Source: a virus. From it: a stretch of 43,569 bases of DNA. The notes beneath the pieces were generated by a model. The model made no database searches. It was not told the origin of the DNA and saw nothing but the letters and a program-made list of their open reading frames with translations. Shown here in pieces: positions 34,143 to 43,569 of this stretch. The stretch is taken from positions 1-43,569 of IMG/VR virus record IMGVR_UViG_3300044844_000221. One strand, written 5' to 3'. The position numbers and the translations under genes are program-made. Each line of letters opens with the position of its first letter. The first letter of the stretch is position 1.

Positions 34143-36347
34143 ATGGGACAGTTTTATAAAGGTGCAGATATATCATTTTTAGATAATGCAATGTTTAAAT
34201 TGCCTTATGAATTAATGGGGAAAGTTATTGATAAAAAAGATAAAGAGGTTCAAGATACTATTGATACAACTGTAGCCTTAAATTCTCTTTTACAAGCAAA
34301 AGGATTAAAAGTAGATGACCCTAGACTTCAAGAAATCATAGGAGGTTACACAGGCAAGATAGATGATCTTACTAAGAGTATCTATGGAGATGTGGGTAAT
34401 GCCATGACTTATATGCCTAAAGTTAATGAACTTAAAAGACAAATCACTAGTGATTGGAAAACAGGAGAAGTTTCTAAGATTGAAGGTAATCTTGCTTTGT
34501 ACAATGCTTGGGAAGAAGAGCAAAAGAAAAAATTAGAAAAAGAAGGTAAAAATATAAGTGAAGACCAATGGGCATTACTTAAAGCTAAAAAATTAAAAGA
34601 TTTTACCGGCACAGATTATAAAAATTCTTTGACTTATAACACTTTTGAAGGAGAAGCTTTATTAGGAGCTACTCCTGAAATGGATTTCATTGATGGAATT
34701 TTTAAAGAAAAAGTAGGAAATCTAAAAAGTGTATCTTGGGATAATGAAAATGGAAACTGGAGAATTCAAGGAGAAAGAGGTACAGCAGGTTTTACAGATA
34801 AAGAATTGAGAGATGCTTATAAAGCTGCAGTTATAGCAGATCCAGAAAGACTAAAAGCTTTAATGCAAAAAAATCAACTAGGAGTGCCAGGTTACCAAGC
34901 TCCTTTATTTGATAACAAAGGTCAAATTCTTATTGATTCTAATCAACCTAATGTTTTTTATAATGGTTTAAAATTAGCAGAAGAAAAATATGGTTTAACT
35001 GATGTTAAAAAAGCAGACAGTAAAACTTTAAGTTACACAGGACAAAAAGAAGTGGACTATGGTATTAAACAAAGAGATGAAGAACCTGTAGTAGGATTTA
35101 ACTTTGCAGATACTGAAAAGCATGATTTGACTTATGATTTTAAAACTTATGCTCAAACTAAGGCTGATATTATTGCTCAGAAGAATAACATCTTTACAAC
35201 TGTTGCTAATAAATTAAATCTTAAAGGAGAAGCAAGACAAAAACTTGCAGCTCAAATGGGTAGAGGAGATTACTCTGCTTTAAGGGGTATTTATGATGCT
35301 GACACTTACATTGAACAATTTAAAGATTTAAGAGCTAAACAAGTTTTACAAGAAGCTGTAGAAGCTGATTTTACAGCTTGGAAAGCTAAACAACCTAAAA
35401 ATGCCAAAGGAGAAGTAATTATTACTGTTGTTGGTAAAGATGGTAAGGTAACTAAACAAGCAGTAAATCCTAAAGATGCTCAAGGTCAAGAAGTTATGTT
35501 TAACAGATTCTCTTCTCAACCTGGATTTGTTAAGGAAAGAATTGATGATTACAGTGCTGATAATACTGAAGCTGGCCTTGATGCTAAAACTACCAAAGCT
35601 ATTGGAAAGACTCTTAATTCTTTAAAAGGTACTTTGTCTATTAGTTTACATACAGCTAAAGATCAAGCAACTGTATTTAAAAATCAAGATGGAGAAAATG
35701 TTAGATTAGTCACTCCTAAAAATGTAGCAGGATTAAAAGTAAGTAGTCATGCCAAAGTAAATGGTTACACTGTTTATGAAGATGCAGCAGGTAATTTTGT
35801 AATTCCTGCATTAAGTCCTGAAGGAAAAATTCAAGCTCAAAACTTGATTAACTTAGGTCTAGGACAAGGATTAGAATATTCTGCAGGTGCAGAAGGAGAT
35901 GATGAAGGAGATGGAGAAGAACCTGCAAGCACTACTATTACTGGTATGGTAATAAATGGTAAAAAAGAAAACTTAACTTTCCATTCTGCAGAAGCTAGAC
36001 TTGTAGATAAGAATGTAGGTGGTAAACCTGTATTTGCTATACCTGTTAAAGGAGGTAACTTTAGTGTTGTAGCTACTGTAGATGCTAATACTATTCAAGA
36101 AAAGCATGTTCAAGATTGGATAAATAGTCCTACTAGAATTGCTAATGCTAAATATGTAGATTGGAAAAAATCTGTACCTCCTACTTTACCAGCAACTACT
36201 AATAGACAAGCAGGTTATACTATTGGTAAAAGTCAAAAATTAGGTTGGTATGTAGTTACTAAATCAGGTAAGCAAATTAGTGCTGCAGCTGCAGGAAAAA
36301 CAGAAGCAGCTTTAGAAAAACTCTACTATGATGCAGTAAGGAATTAG
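34143..36347 (+). CDS. Virion cargo candidate, 734 residues
   Basis: Starts two bases after the previous stop. The N-terminal 180 residues are helical and charged (LMGKVIDKKDKEVQDTIDTTVALNSLL, YNAWEEEQKKKLEKEGKNI), then comes a mixed central region with KDGKVTKQAVNPKDAQG, and an acidic linker (EGDDEGDGEEP, about 584-594) before a C-terminal beta domain. It has no signal or membrane segment and no enzyme motif. The position between the muzzle and a giant frame is where crAss-like phages encode proteins packed in the capsid and ejected with the DNA. It ends in TAG, followed in frame by TAA three codons later. Confidence 0.65.
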   Translation: MGQFYKGADISFLDNAMFKLPYELMGKVIDKKDKEVQDTIDTTVALNSLLQAKGLKVDDPRLQEIIGGYTGKIDDLTKSIYGDVGNAMTYMPKVNELKRQITSDWKTGEVSKIEGNLALYNAWEEEQKKKLEKEGKNISEDQWALLKAKKLKDFTGTDYKNSLTYNTFEGEALLGATPEMDFIDGIFKEKVGNLKSVSWDNENGNWRIQGERGTAGFTDKELRDAYKAAVIADPERLKALMQKNQLGVPGYQAPLFDNKGQILIDSNQPNVFYNGLKLAEEKYGLTDVKKADSKTLSYTGQKEVDYGIKQRDEEPVVGFNFADTEKHDLTYDFKTYAQTKADIIAQKNNIFTTVANKLNLKGEARQKLAAQMGRGDYSALRGIYDADTYIEQFKDLRAKQVLQEAVEADFTAWKAKQPKNAKGEVIITVVGKDGKVTKQAVNPKDAQGQEVMFNRFSSQPGFVKERIDDYSADNTEAGLDAKTTKAIGKTLNSLKGTLSISLHTAKDQATVFKNQDGENVRLVTPKNVAGLKVSSHAKVNGYTVYEDAAGNFVIPALSPEGKIQAQNLINLGLGQGLEYSAGAEGDDEGDGEEPASTTITGMVINGKKENLTFHSAEARLVDKNVGGKPVFAIPVKGGNFSVVATVDANTIQEKHVQDWINSPTRIANAKYVDWKKSVPPTLPATTNRQAGYTIGKSQKLGWYVVTKSGKQISAAAAGKTEAALEKLYYDAVRN

Positions 36348-36356
36348 TTTTTTCCT

Positions 36357-36364
36357 TAAGTTTG
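36357..36364 (+). promoter_or_regulatory. Candidate -7 promoter box before the giant gene
   Basis: TAAGTTTG matches TAnnTTTG, 25 bases before the ATG at 36390, giving a leader of about 20 bases. It may start a separate transcript for the giant gene. No upstream TTG found. Confidence 0.38.
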
Positions 36365-36389
36365 TATATTAATTTTAATTTCACTCATA

Positions 36390-39300
36390 ATGGGACTGAA
36401 TCCTAAAAACCCAATTAGAACAGGTAAAAAAAATACTATTGATCCTTTTAGTGAAGCTGCTATACAAGCTGCTGCAGATAAGACAACTATAGGCCAATCC
36501 CTAAAAGGAACTTCTCTTGAAAATGAAGGAGACATTGCTACTCAAAGTATAGAAACTGATCAATTACAAAAGGTAGGAGGTGAAGGTGCTCAATCTATAG
36601 AAGCTAGTTATCTATCTAGTGCAAGTGATATTACTTCTCAAAGACAAAGTAATCAAACTGCAATAGCTCAATTTGAAGCTAAACAAGCTGCTCTTAAAGC
36701 TGCTAAGTTAGAAGCTATTGAAAAGAATGAGATTACTAAAGGAATGAAAGAAGTCATTCAAACTAAACAAGGTTTGAATGAAGAACAAGCTAATGAAAAA
36801 GTTTTAAAGTTTGCTAATGCTCAAGAAGAATTAGATAAACTTGAAAATAAAACTTTATGGGAAAGAACTAAAAGTTTTTTAGGAAGTTTTGTCCCTCTTG
36901 GTCCTGGTTTAGGACCTAATCCAGGGTTAATTAAAATGGCCACTGAAAATCTTTTTACTAATGGTATGACAGCCAAAGAAGAAAAAAGATATAATGAACT
37001 TCAGGCTTATAAGAAAAAAGAAATAGAACCTGTATTGGCTCCGGTTTCTGATAGAATAAACAAGCAAAGAGAAGCAGCTTTACTTAAAGCTGATGAACTT
37101 AGAAGAAAGAAATTAGAAGAAGATGCTCAACCTATGTTAGGTCCTGATGGTAGAGTAGGACCAAGAGCAGGAGTAAAAGGAGCACTAGGTTATATTGAAA
37201 ACACTACAGAAGATAATTATTCTCCTTATGCAGAAGAGAATTACTGGAGAGTTGTAGCCAGTAAGTATGAAGATATGCAAGAGAAAATATCTGATTACAG
37301 AACTGGCAATACAGATTTTTTTGCAGGTCTTTCTACTACAAGTAAAGATGTTTTTTCAGGAGGGTTAAAACCTTTGTGGAATGACATGAGAGCAAAAGAA
37401 ATAGTTGATAAAAAAGAAAGAATCTATGCTGCTGAAAAGAAGGGGCAAATACCTACTGAATCATTAAGTGATGCAGAAAATGCTGTATTAGAAGCTTATG
37501 GATTAGAAAATCAAGTGCAACAATTAAAATTGCATGAAAATAATTTAGGGTATAACCTTGGAGAAGGGGTAGGAGGATCTATTGGTTTTATGGCTCAAAT
37601 GCTGTTAACTAGAGGAGCTGGTAGTGTTGCAAAACAAGGAGTTAGTTCTTTTATTAGACAAGGTATAAAACAAGATGTTAAACTAGGACTTAGAAGTTTA
37701 CTAAAAGAAAATCTTAAAAAAGGAACTTTAAAATCTCTTGCTCAAACAGGTACAGAAATAGGGATAAGAAGTACAGCAGCAACTGCAGGTATCTTAGCTC
37801 AAGCTCCTTTATCTCCTTTCTTTTATAAAGCTTATGCTTCAGACCAAGTAGGTCAAGTAGAAATAGTAAAAGACAAAAATGGAGTAGAGAAAATTCTTGT
37901 AGGTCAAGAATTGTATGATGAAAAATCTGAACACTACAAAGAACAAATTGGTGCTTTAGACCAACTTATTGAAAGAGAAAAAGATCCTGCTAAAAAAGAA
38001 GAGTTTGAATCTAAAAGATTAGGTTTACAAGCAGAGTGGGACTCTATGATACCTAAGAGTGAAGCTAGTTCTTTAATGCATGCTACAGGAGAATACTTTA
38101 AAGAAGCTTTTTCTGAAGCTTATGCTGGTAGAGGATTAGGTGCTACTATGAAACAGACTGGTAAAGGTCTTAGATATGTAACTAGCAAATCTCCTTTCTT
38201 AACAAAAGTTGCAGATAACATTGGAGTAGCAGGTGAAATAGTAGGAAAAATTAATTCACCTTTTAGAAAAATAAACAATGCTGTCAATAATTTAACTTTA
38301 GGTAGGATAAGTGCTTCTCAAATAGGACAAAAAGCTGAAGGAGGATTAATTCAATCTATTCCTGAAGAAACTTTTGAAGAAATTTTTGTACAAGCTGTGC
38401 CTTCTTTAGGGAGAACTTCAGCAGAGAATAAAGTACAAAGAGAAGAGTTAGGTAAGATGAGTTTTTACAGAGATGTAATGGCTCAAACTGCTATTATGGG
38501 ATTAGGTTTTGGTTTTGTAGGTAAAGTTGCTTCTGCTAGAGCTTATAGAAAAGATAATACAGACTACAAAAAACTATTGAAATCTTTAAGTTTAACAGAT
38601 GATGAGCAAAAAGCTTTAGGTTATACTACAGGAAACAAGTTAGCTAGTCCTAAAGATTATAGAAGACTAAGTGCTAAGTTTAGAGAAGCTGGTAATGATG
38701 TTGTAGCAGATCAGTTAGAGCAAAGAATGTTTATTAATATGGCTCAACAAGCAGCTAGATTAGGTAAAATGGATTCTTATAAAGAATCTATAGCTAATCT
38801 TCAAACTAGAAAAGATATTCCCCCTAGTTTTATAATGAATGCTGTTGCTATTAGTAATCAAGTAGATGCTATTAATGAAGCATACCAAAATCATTCTGAA
38901 AAAGAAAACTTCAATGAAATATTAGATGCTACTGTTTATCAAGGTCTTCATGAAGATAACCTTAAAAAACTTGAAGCTGCTACTCCTCAATTACAGGAAC
39001 AAGCTAGAGCTGCTATTGAAGACTATAAAGCTAGAACAGGAAAATCTTTTGATTACTCTATTGAGACTCTTATGACTAAAGAGTTTCAAACTGAAGAAGA
39101 ACAAGAACAATACAAACAAGTTATTGGAGAACTTTTAAATGAAGAAACAGGAAGTCTTGCTGTACAAAATCTTATTGGAAACATAGAGATGAAAAGAGCA
39201 GCTAGAGTTGCTATTTCAGAAAGTAAACAAAAGTTAGATGAATCTTTGTCTCCAAAAAGACAAGAGAGATTAGATGCTAAAAGAGTTCTAAGAGAAGAGT

Positions 39301-42300
39301 ATGAATTATTAGAGAAAGATTTAGAGAGTGGAGAGATAGTTTTGCCTGGTGTAGATTTAGAATTCAATTATAATAATGAACTTCAGAAAGGAAGTTTAGC
39401 TTCAGTTAATGTAGCTGAAGCCATTATAAAACACATTGAAGATACTTATGGAGATATGGTATCTAAAGAAGACTTGCAAGAGTTAAAGATTCAAAAAATA
39501 GAGAAAGCTAAATCATTAAGACAAAATGCAATGTCTGAATTGCTAGTAGCTCAAGCTCAAAAAATCCAAGATTCACAAGAAGTAACTTCTCCCAATGCTA
39601 CACAACCTGCAGACCCCTTTGCTAGTCCTGATGTAGTTACAGACCAGGATAAATATGAAGATGATACTGAAAATCCAGTTAATGCTGCTAATGAAGATCC
39701 TACTTTAGATGCTGTATTTGGTATGGCTCAACAAGGATTTCAAGCTGATCCTCAAGTTGATCCTCAAGTAACAGCTCCTGTAGTTCCTGTAGTTACTATG
39801 ACTGCTGATGAACAAAAACAAAAAATAGAAGCTGAAAAACAAGAAGAGTTAAATGGTTACTCAGTTCAAACTAGAATGATAGATGCAGCTTTTCAAGCTA
39901 ATGCAAAAGAGTTTAAAAAAGTACCTTCTGCTTCTAGAACAGAATATGATTATCCAAAAGAAATAACTCATAATGGAGTTGTGTATAAACTTGGACCTCT
40001 TATTAATGACCACTTTACTGTTACTAATACTCAAACAGGATTTGAAACAAAACATACTTATGCAGCTATCTATAATATAACTGACCCTAAGTCTACTCAA
40101 TACAAAGATAGACAAGCAGAGTTAGACAAAGAACTTGCAAAAGTTGAAGCAAAATATCAAGAAAAGTTAAACCAAGTAGTAATTCCTATAAGCAATTCTA
40201 CTTCTTCTGTAAATGCTGCAGGTTCAATACAAATGGACCAAGATGGTTTTGTATTTGATGGAGATCCTATGCTTGGTAAAAGTTATCCTCCTGAATTTAT
40301 TGCAGAGATGGAAGCTTTGATGGAAGCTAGTACTCAACTTTATGAAGAGTCTACAGGTAACAGAATTACTTTCAAAGAAATCTTTGAGCATTATAAGAGC
40401 AAAGGTATTCAAGAAACTATGAAGAAAAACTTTGGAGCTATGTCTTCTGCTTGGATTAATCTTAATGCTAAGCATGGAGATAAAATGTACCCAATGGAAA
40501 ACTTTTTAGAAACTTTTAATAGTATCTACACTCCTAAAGGAATTTTTGATGTTTTTGATATTGATCCACAACCTAGACAAGTTCCTGTTAACACAGGTCC
40601 TGTAATGCCTACAACTCATCCTGATATTGAAGTAAGAGAAGAGAATGAAAAAATTGCTCAAGCAAGTCTAGTTTCTACAACACTTATAGGACAAGATGAA
40701 TCTAATAGAGAAGTAACTGTACAGACACCAGAAATCACTGTTGATGGTCAAAGAACTTCTAATGTACAACCTAAGATAGGTTATTCTTCTTTAGAGTATT
40801 CTGAAGTAAATGAAGATGGAGTTTACAGAAAAGTAAGTATTCCTATTTTAAATCCTTTAAAATCTAATGGAGTAGATATTACTCCTCTGTTAGATCCTAA
40901 TGGTTTACAGACAGGAGACACTCTTTCTATAGAAGTAGCTGCAGAAAAAGAATGGCCTACTATTACTGTATCTAATGGCAGAGATGCTAAAGGAATAAAA
41001 CAACTTACTACTTTTGATAAGTGGGTAAAAGAAAGACAAGATAAAGATCCTAACTTTAGAAATACAGCAGAGTTTCAAAATAAATTACCAATCTATTATG
41101 TTTCTGCAGGTAAAAGAGTAGGATCAGTAAATGATACTGATTGGTATGATGGGTATAATGTAGAAGATCCTACTGGCACTAACATTAATCCTCACAGACC
41201 AGGAGGAGAATGGGCAGCTATTATTGCTGCAGGAAAACAAAGTACTCAAGCATTAAGAAGTAATATTCTAAATGGAGGATTAAAACAAGTTACTATAAAA
41301 AGATCTCCAAGTTCTGTATATCAAACAGTTAATGAGGGAGAACTTGTTACTATAGCTGATAATAACCCTACTAGTATTCTAGCAGTACAAGTTGGAGAAG
41401 GTATTACTGTAGGTAATAGAGAACCTTTTACAGATGGTATAATCTTAAATGAAGAAATCTTTAAAGAAAGGATTGTAGATAAAGGTAAAAATAAATTAAG
41501 ATATGAAGGTAACACTTGGGAAATAAGAAGAGAAGGCAAAAAACAAATGCCTAATGGAGAATGGGTTAATACTTATAAAGCATACCATGTATCAAGAAGA
41601 GTCACTGAAGAACAATTAGAAACTGTTAAGTGGGCCCTGGGTGCCAATGCAGTACTAAGTAATTCTTATCTTTCTGGCAGTACTACTTGGACTTCTTTGA
41701 CTAAAGGTCAGGCTGAAGATATGAAAGAGCAAATATTAAACAGCACTGGCCTAGATATTTCTTTGCCTAATGAGTTGTTAATGTTTGTAGAAAGTTACTT
41801 GCAACTTAAAGATAAACCTTTAAGAGGAGCTACCAAAGAAAATGGTAAACCCTACACTACTTACATGTATTACCAAGATCAATTATTAAAAAATAATCTA
41901 GGTATAGATTCTGAAGGAGTAGAGTTTGTTCAGCACACTAAACAAGAACTTCTAAACAAAAGAAATTACAATACTGCAGTTCACATTATTGATGGACAAG
42001 TACAACCTTTGAATATGTCATACTCTGATTATTTAAAAAGTACTTTAAAAACTGATATTCTTTCTTTTAATATTGGAACTGAAGAAAAACCTATCTATGT
42101 TACTAGTATTCAACCAATTATAAATGTTTCTTATACTGCTGTTGAGATGGGGGTTCCTGTTACAGAAGCTGAGACTGTAATTGATAATGCTATTGAAAGT
42201 GCTCAAGAGCAAGTTCAAAGTGTAAATTATGAAGAGCAATATAAATTTGCTGCTACTTTAGGTCTTGATATAGATTCTTATATAGAATTTGAAGATGGAG

Positions 42301-43569
42301 AAGCTATGATTTCTAATAACTTAGCTCCTATTCAAAGTTTAGTCACTTCTATTGCAGGATTAACTACACCTCAAGAACATGATGTAAGACAGTATGTTAC
42401 TCAAGCTATTGCTGAGTATAAACAATATGTTGATGAAGAAGGCAGAGTTTTAAAAAGAAGCAAAAGACAAATACAACTAGAGGCTAAAAATAAGGTATTA
42501 GAAAAACTAACCAAAGCAAAAGAAGCCCTAGAAGCAAATCTTGCTATCATTAAGAGTACTGGTGCAGACACTGCAGAAAAAAGAGCTTTTGAGAAAGCTT
42601 ATACAGATGCTTTGACTAATATTCAATCTATTGAGACTGAATTCAATACTGTATTTGATAGAGCTTTAGAAGATTTTGAGAAGAGTTCTAAAACAGAAAT
42701 TGAAGAAGAAGAAGTAGAAGATGCTTTAAATGAAAAGAATTATAATAAAGACTCTGTTGAAGAAAACAGTAAGTTAAGTGTAGGTACTATTCTTAAGAAT
42801 TTCTTGCATGGTGTAGTCAAAAGAGATAGTAAAGGTATTCCTCAAACTGGTTACTTAAGTTTAGATAAGTACTATACTTTCAATGAAATCTTTAATGAGT
42901 TAACTAAAATTCTATCTATTGGTTCTGACTTACCTTCAAGTTATGAAGCTTTGATTAACAAGCTTGAAACAGCTTCTAAAGAAGGAGTACCTTTTGCTAA
43001 AGATGTACTTCTAAAATTAGAAGGAGCTGACAATCAAATTAGAAATCAGTTCTTGTATACTTTTGTAAAACATAGTATGAGTTCTTACTTTACTATGTAT
43101 CAAGAAGCTGGTAATGTTACAGAGATGAAATCTTTTGAAGCTAATGCTAATGAAGCTACTAGAGTTATTGAGAACAAATGGAAAAATAATAATAGAACTT
43201 CTGAGTTATACAACAGAAATTTATCTTTAAACAAAGCAGTTGCTGAAGATTTAATAGCTACTTACAATAATTGGATAGCTACTGGAACTAGTACACCTGA
43301 AGATCACAAAGCTTGGTTATCTAAATTAGGAATAAACTTTACAGATGCTGCTTGGGAAAAGATAGTAGCTGAAGGTATTAAAGACAAAGGTTATACTTAT
43401 GACAACTTACTTTATGATGATAGCAAAGGTATCTTTTTACCTATTGTTAAATTTTTAAATACAGCTGTTGCCACTCCTCAAAACTATTCTTATTCAGAAG
43501 ACAAGAGTATATTTAAAGATTTGTCTGCTATGTTTAAATCTGTAGCTAAAATTGAAGCTACTTACAATA
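36390..43569 (+). CDS. Giant virion protein, >2393 residues, 3' end beyond window
   Basis: The ATG at 36390 (MGLNPKNPIRTGK) opens a frame I translated by eye without a stop to the last base. It is very rich in Ala, Lys, Glu, Gln and Asn. The first ~1100 residues are mostly helical and charged, with two Gly/Ala-rich hydrophobic segments (near nt 37567-37660 and 38485-38540). Then come mixed beta domains (about nt 40000-41650, with SLEYSEVNEDGVYRKVSIP and WEIRREGKKQMPNGEWVNTYKAYH). Near nt 42420-42740 it is again a long coiled coil. In crAss-like phages, giant proteins at this place are capsid-stored cargo, and some carry an RNA polymerase; I see no complete polymerase active-site motif in this part (see rejected item). 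Confidence 0.8.
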   Translation, partial: MGLNPKNPIRTGKKNTIDPFSEAAIQAAADKTTIGQSLKGTSLENEGDIATQSIETDQLQKVGGEGAQSIEASYLSSASDITSQRQSNQTAIAQFEAKQAALKAAKLEAIEKNEITKGMKEVIQTKQGLNEEQANEKVLKFANAQEELDKLENKTLWERTKSFLGSFVPLGPGLGPNPGLIKMATENLFTNGMTAKEEKRYNELQAYKKKEIEPVLAPVSDRINKQREAALLKADELRRKKLEEDAQPMLGPDGRVGPRAGVKGALGYIENTTEDNYSPYAEENYWRVVASKYEDMQEKISDYRTGNTDFFAGLSTTSKDVFSGGLKPLWNDMRAKEIVDKKERIYAAEKKGQIPTESLSDAENAVLEAYGLENQVQQLKLHENNLGYNLGEGVGGSIGFMAQMLLTRGAGSVAKQGVSSFIRQGIKQDVKLGLRSLLKENLKKGTLKSLAQTGTEIGIRSTAATAGILAQAPLSPFFYKAYASDQVGQVEIVKDKNGVEKILVGQELYDEKSEHYKEQIGALDQLIEREKDPAKKEEFESKRLGLQAEWDSMIPKSEASSLMHATGEYFKEAFSEAYAGRGLGATMKQTGKGLRYVTSKSPFLTKVADNIGVAGEIVGKINSPFRKINNAVNNLTLGRISASQIGQKAEGGLIQSIPEETFEEIFVQAVPSLGRTSAENKVQREELGKMSFYRDVMAQTAIMGLGFGFVGKVASARAYRKDNTDYKKLLKSLSLTDDEQKALGYTTGNKLASPKDYRRLSAKFREAGNDVVADQLEQRMFINMAQQAARLGKMDSYKESIANLQTRKDIPPSFIMNAVAISNQVDAINEAYQNHSEKENFNEILDATVYQGLHEDNLKKLEAATPQLQEQARAAIEDYKARTGKSFDYSIETLMTKEFQTEEEQEQYKQVIGELLNEETGSLAVQNLIGNIEMKRAARVAISESKQKLDESLSPKRQERLDAKRVLREEYELLEKDLESGEIVLPGVDLEFNYNNELQKGSLASVNVAEAIIKHIEDTYGDMVSKEDLQELKIQKIEKAKSLRQNAMSELLVAQAQKIQDSQEVTSPNATQPADPFASPDVVTDQDKYEDDTENPVNAANEDPTLDAVFGMAQQGFQADPQVDPQVTAPVVPVVTMTADEQKQKIEAEKQEELNGYSVQTRMIDAAFQANAKEFKKVPSASRTEYDYPKEITHNGVVYKLGPLINDHFTVTNTQTGFETKHTYAAIYNITDPKSTQYKDRQAELDKELAKVEAKYQEKLNQVVIPISNSTSSVNAAGSIQMDQDGFVFDGDPMLGKSYPPEFIAEMEALMEASTQLYEESTGNRITFKEIFEHYKSKGIQETMKKNFGAMSSAWINLNAKHGDKMYPMENFLETFNSIYTPKGIFDVFDIDPQPRQVPVNTGPVMPTTHPDIEVREENEKIAQASLVSTTLIGQDESNREVTVQTPEITVDGQRTSNVQPKIGYSSLEYSEVNEDGVYRKVSIPILNPLKSNGVDITPLLDPNGLQTGDTLSIEVAAEKEWPTITVSNGRDAKGIKQLTTFDKWVKERQDKDPNFRNTAEFQNKLPIYYVSAGKRVGSVNDTDWYDGYNVEDPTGTNINPHRPGGEWAAIIAAGKQSTQALRSNILNGGLKQVTIKRSPSSVYQTVNEGELVTIADNNPTSILAVQVGEGITVGNREPFTDGIILNEEIFKERIVDKGKNKLRYEGNTWEIRREGKKQMPNGEWVNTYKAYHVSRRVTEEQLETVKWALGANAVLSNSYLSGSTTWTSLTKGQAEDMKEQILNSTGLDISLPNELLMFVESYLQLKDKPLRGATKENGKPYTTYMYYQDQLLKNNLGIDSEGVEFVQHTKQELLNKRNYNTAVHIIDGQVQPLNMSYSDYLKSTLKTDILSFNIGTEEKPIYVTSIQPIINVSYTAVEMGVPVTEAETVIDNAIESAQEQVQSVNYEEQYKFAATLGLDIDSYIEFEDGEAMISNNLAPIQSLVTSIAGLTTPQEHDVRQYVTQAIAEYKQYVDEEGRVLKRSKRQIQLEAKNKVLEKLTKAKEALEANLAIIKSTGADTAEKRAFEKAYTDALTNIQSIETEFNTVFDRALEDFEKSSKTEIEEEEVEDALNEKNYNKDSVEENSKLSVGTILKNFLHGVVKRDSKGIPQTGYLSLDKYYTFNEIFNELTKILSIGSDLPSSYEALINKLETASKEGVPFAKDVLLKLEGADNQIRNQFLYTFVKHSMSSYFTMYQEAGNVTEMKSFEANANEATRVIENKWKNNNRTSELYNRNLSLNKAVAEDLIATYNNWIATGTSTPEDHKAWLSKLGINFTDAAWEKIVAEGIKDKGYTYDNLLYDDSKGIFLPIVKFLNTAVATPQNYSYSEDKSIFKDLSAMFKSVAKIEATYN

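Noticed and set aside
40245-40271. VFDGDPM in the giant protein, recalling the DFDGD catalytic loop of RNA polymerases
   Set aside because: The first catalytic Asp is replaced by Val and the flanking sequence shows no other polymerase features. A two-Asp match in an Asp-rich protein is likely chance.
1-43569. Reassigned stop codon (TAG or TGA as sense) in this window
   Set aside because: All complete genes have full family-like lengths under the standard code with no in-frame TAG or TGA, so no recoding is needed here.
1-43569. CRISPR array, tRNA genes, insertion sequences, reverse transcriptase/diversity-generating element
   Set aside because: Gaps are too short for tRNAs or arrays, the only direct repeats are collagen codons, and no transposase, integrase or reverse transcriptase motifs are present.

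Overview
This window is part of the late (virion assembly) region of a tailed phage that looks crAss-like (Crassvirales). All 27 genes I support lie on the + strand. They are packed with only about 0.6 kb of non-coding DNA in 43.6 kb, and no gap exceeds 100 bases. The assignment rests on the gene set and order: large terminase, portal, acidic scaffold-like protein, crAss-type major capsid protein, connector candidates, an IHF/HU-like virion protein, a very large tail 'muzzle' protein, then a run of giant proteins of the kind stored in the capsid and ejected. The DNA is AT-rich, Arg is mostly AGA, and several gaps carry the Bacteroidota promoter box TAnnTTTG. A Bacteroidota host is therefore likely. 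I cannot assign a family, genus or host species.

Layout. 1-9685 is the head module: terminase (5' end outside the window), portal, scaffold candidate, capsid protein, a 52-residue peptide, and three head or connector proteins. It closes with a strong intrinsic terminator at 9707-9738. 9749-16781 is a fibre module behind its own promoter-like box: a Cys-cluster protein, a beta-helix spike candidate, a 931-residue collagen-like protein, a short fibre, and a 45-residue basic peptide. 16783-19673 holds a holin, a PD-(D/E)XK nuclease, a small protein with a possible L7/L12-like segment, a connector candidate and the IHF-like protein. 19678-23844 is a second fibre block: two collagen-like fibres flanking two small proteins. 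23855-36347 holds a connector/ring candidate, the 1955-residue muzzle, and two candidate cargo proteins. From 36390 to the right edge runs one uninterrupted giant reading frame of at least 2393 codons whose end is not seen.

How the genes fit together (inference from gene order and known crAss-like virions): terminase packages DNA through the portal into a shell built from capsid protein on a scaffold. Connector rings and the muzzle form the short tail. Several collagen-like and beta-helix fibres decorate the virion. The large Ala/Lys/Glu-rich proteins travel inside the capsid. Holin serves lysis.

The most unusual aspects are: a family of fibres built from shared modules (a common N-terminal coiled-coil/Cys anchor, collagen repeats, a shared beta module, CBM-like modules); regularly spaced cysteine clusters in many virion proteins; a long hydrophobic segment inside the muzzle; and near-exclusive use of TAA stops (24 TAA, 2 TAG, no TGA).
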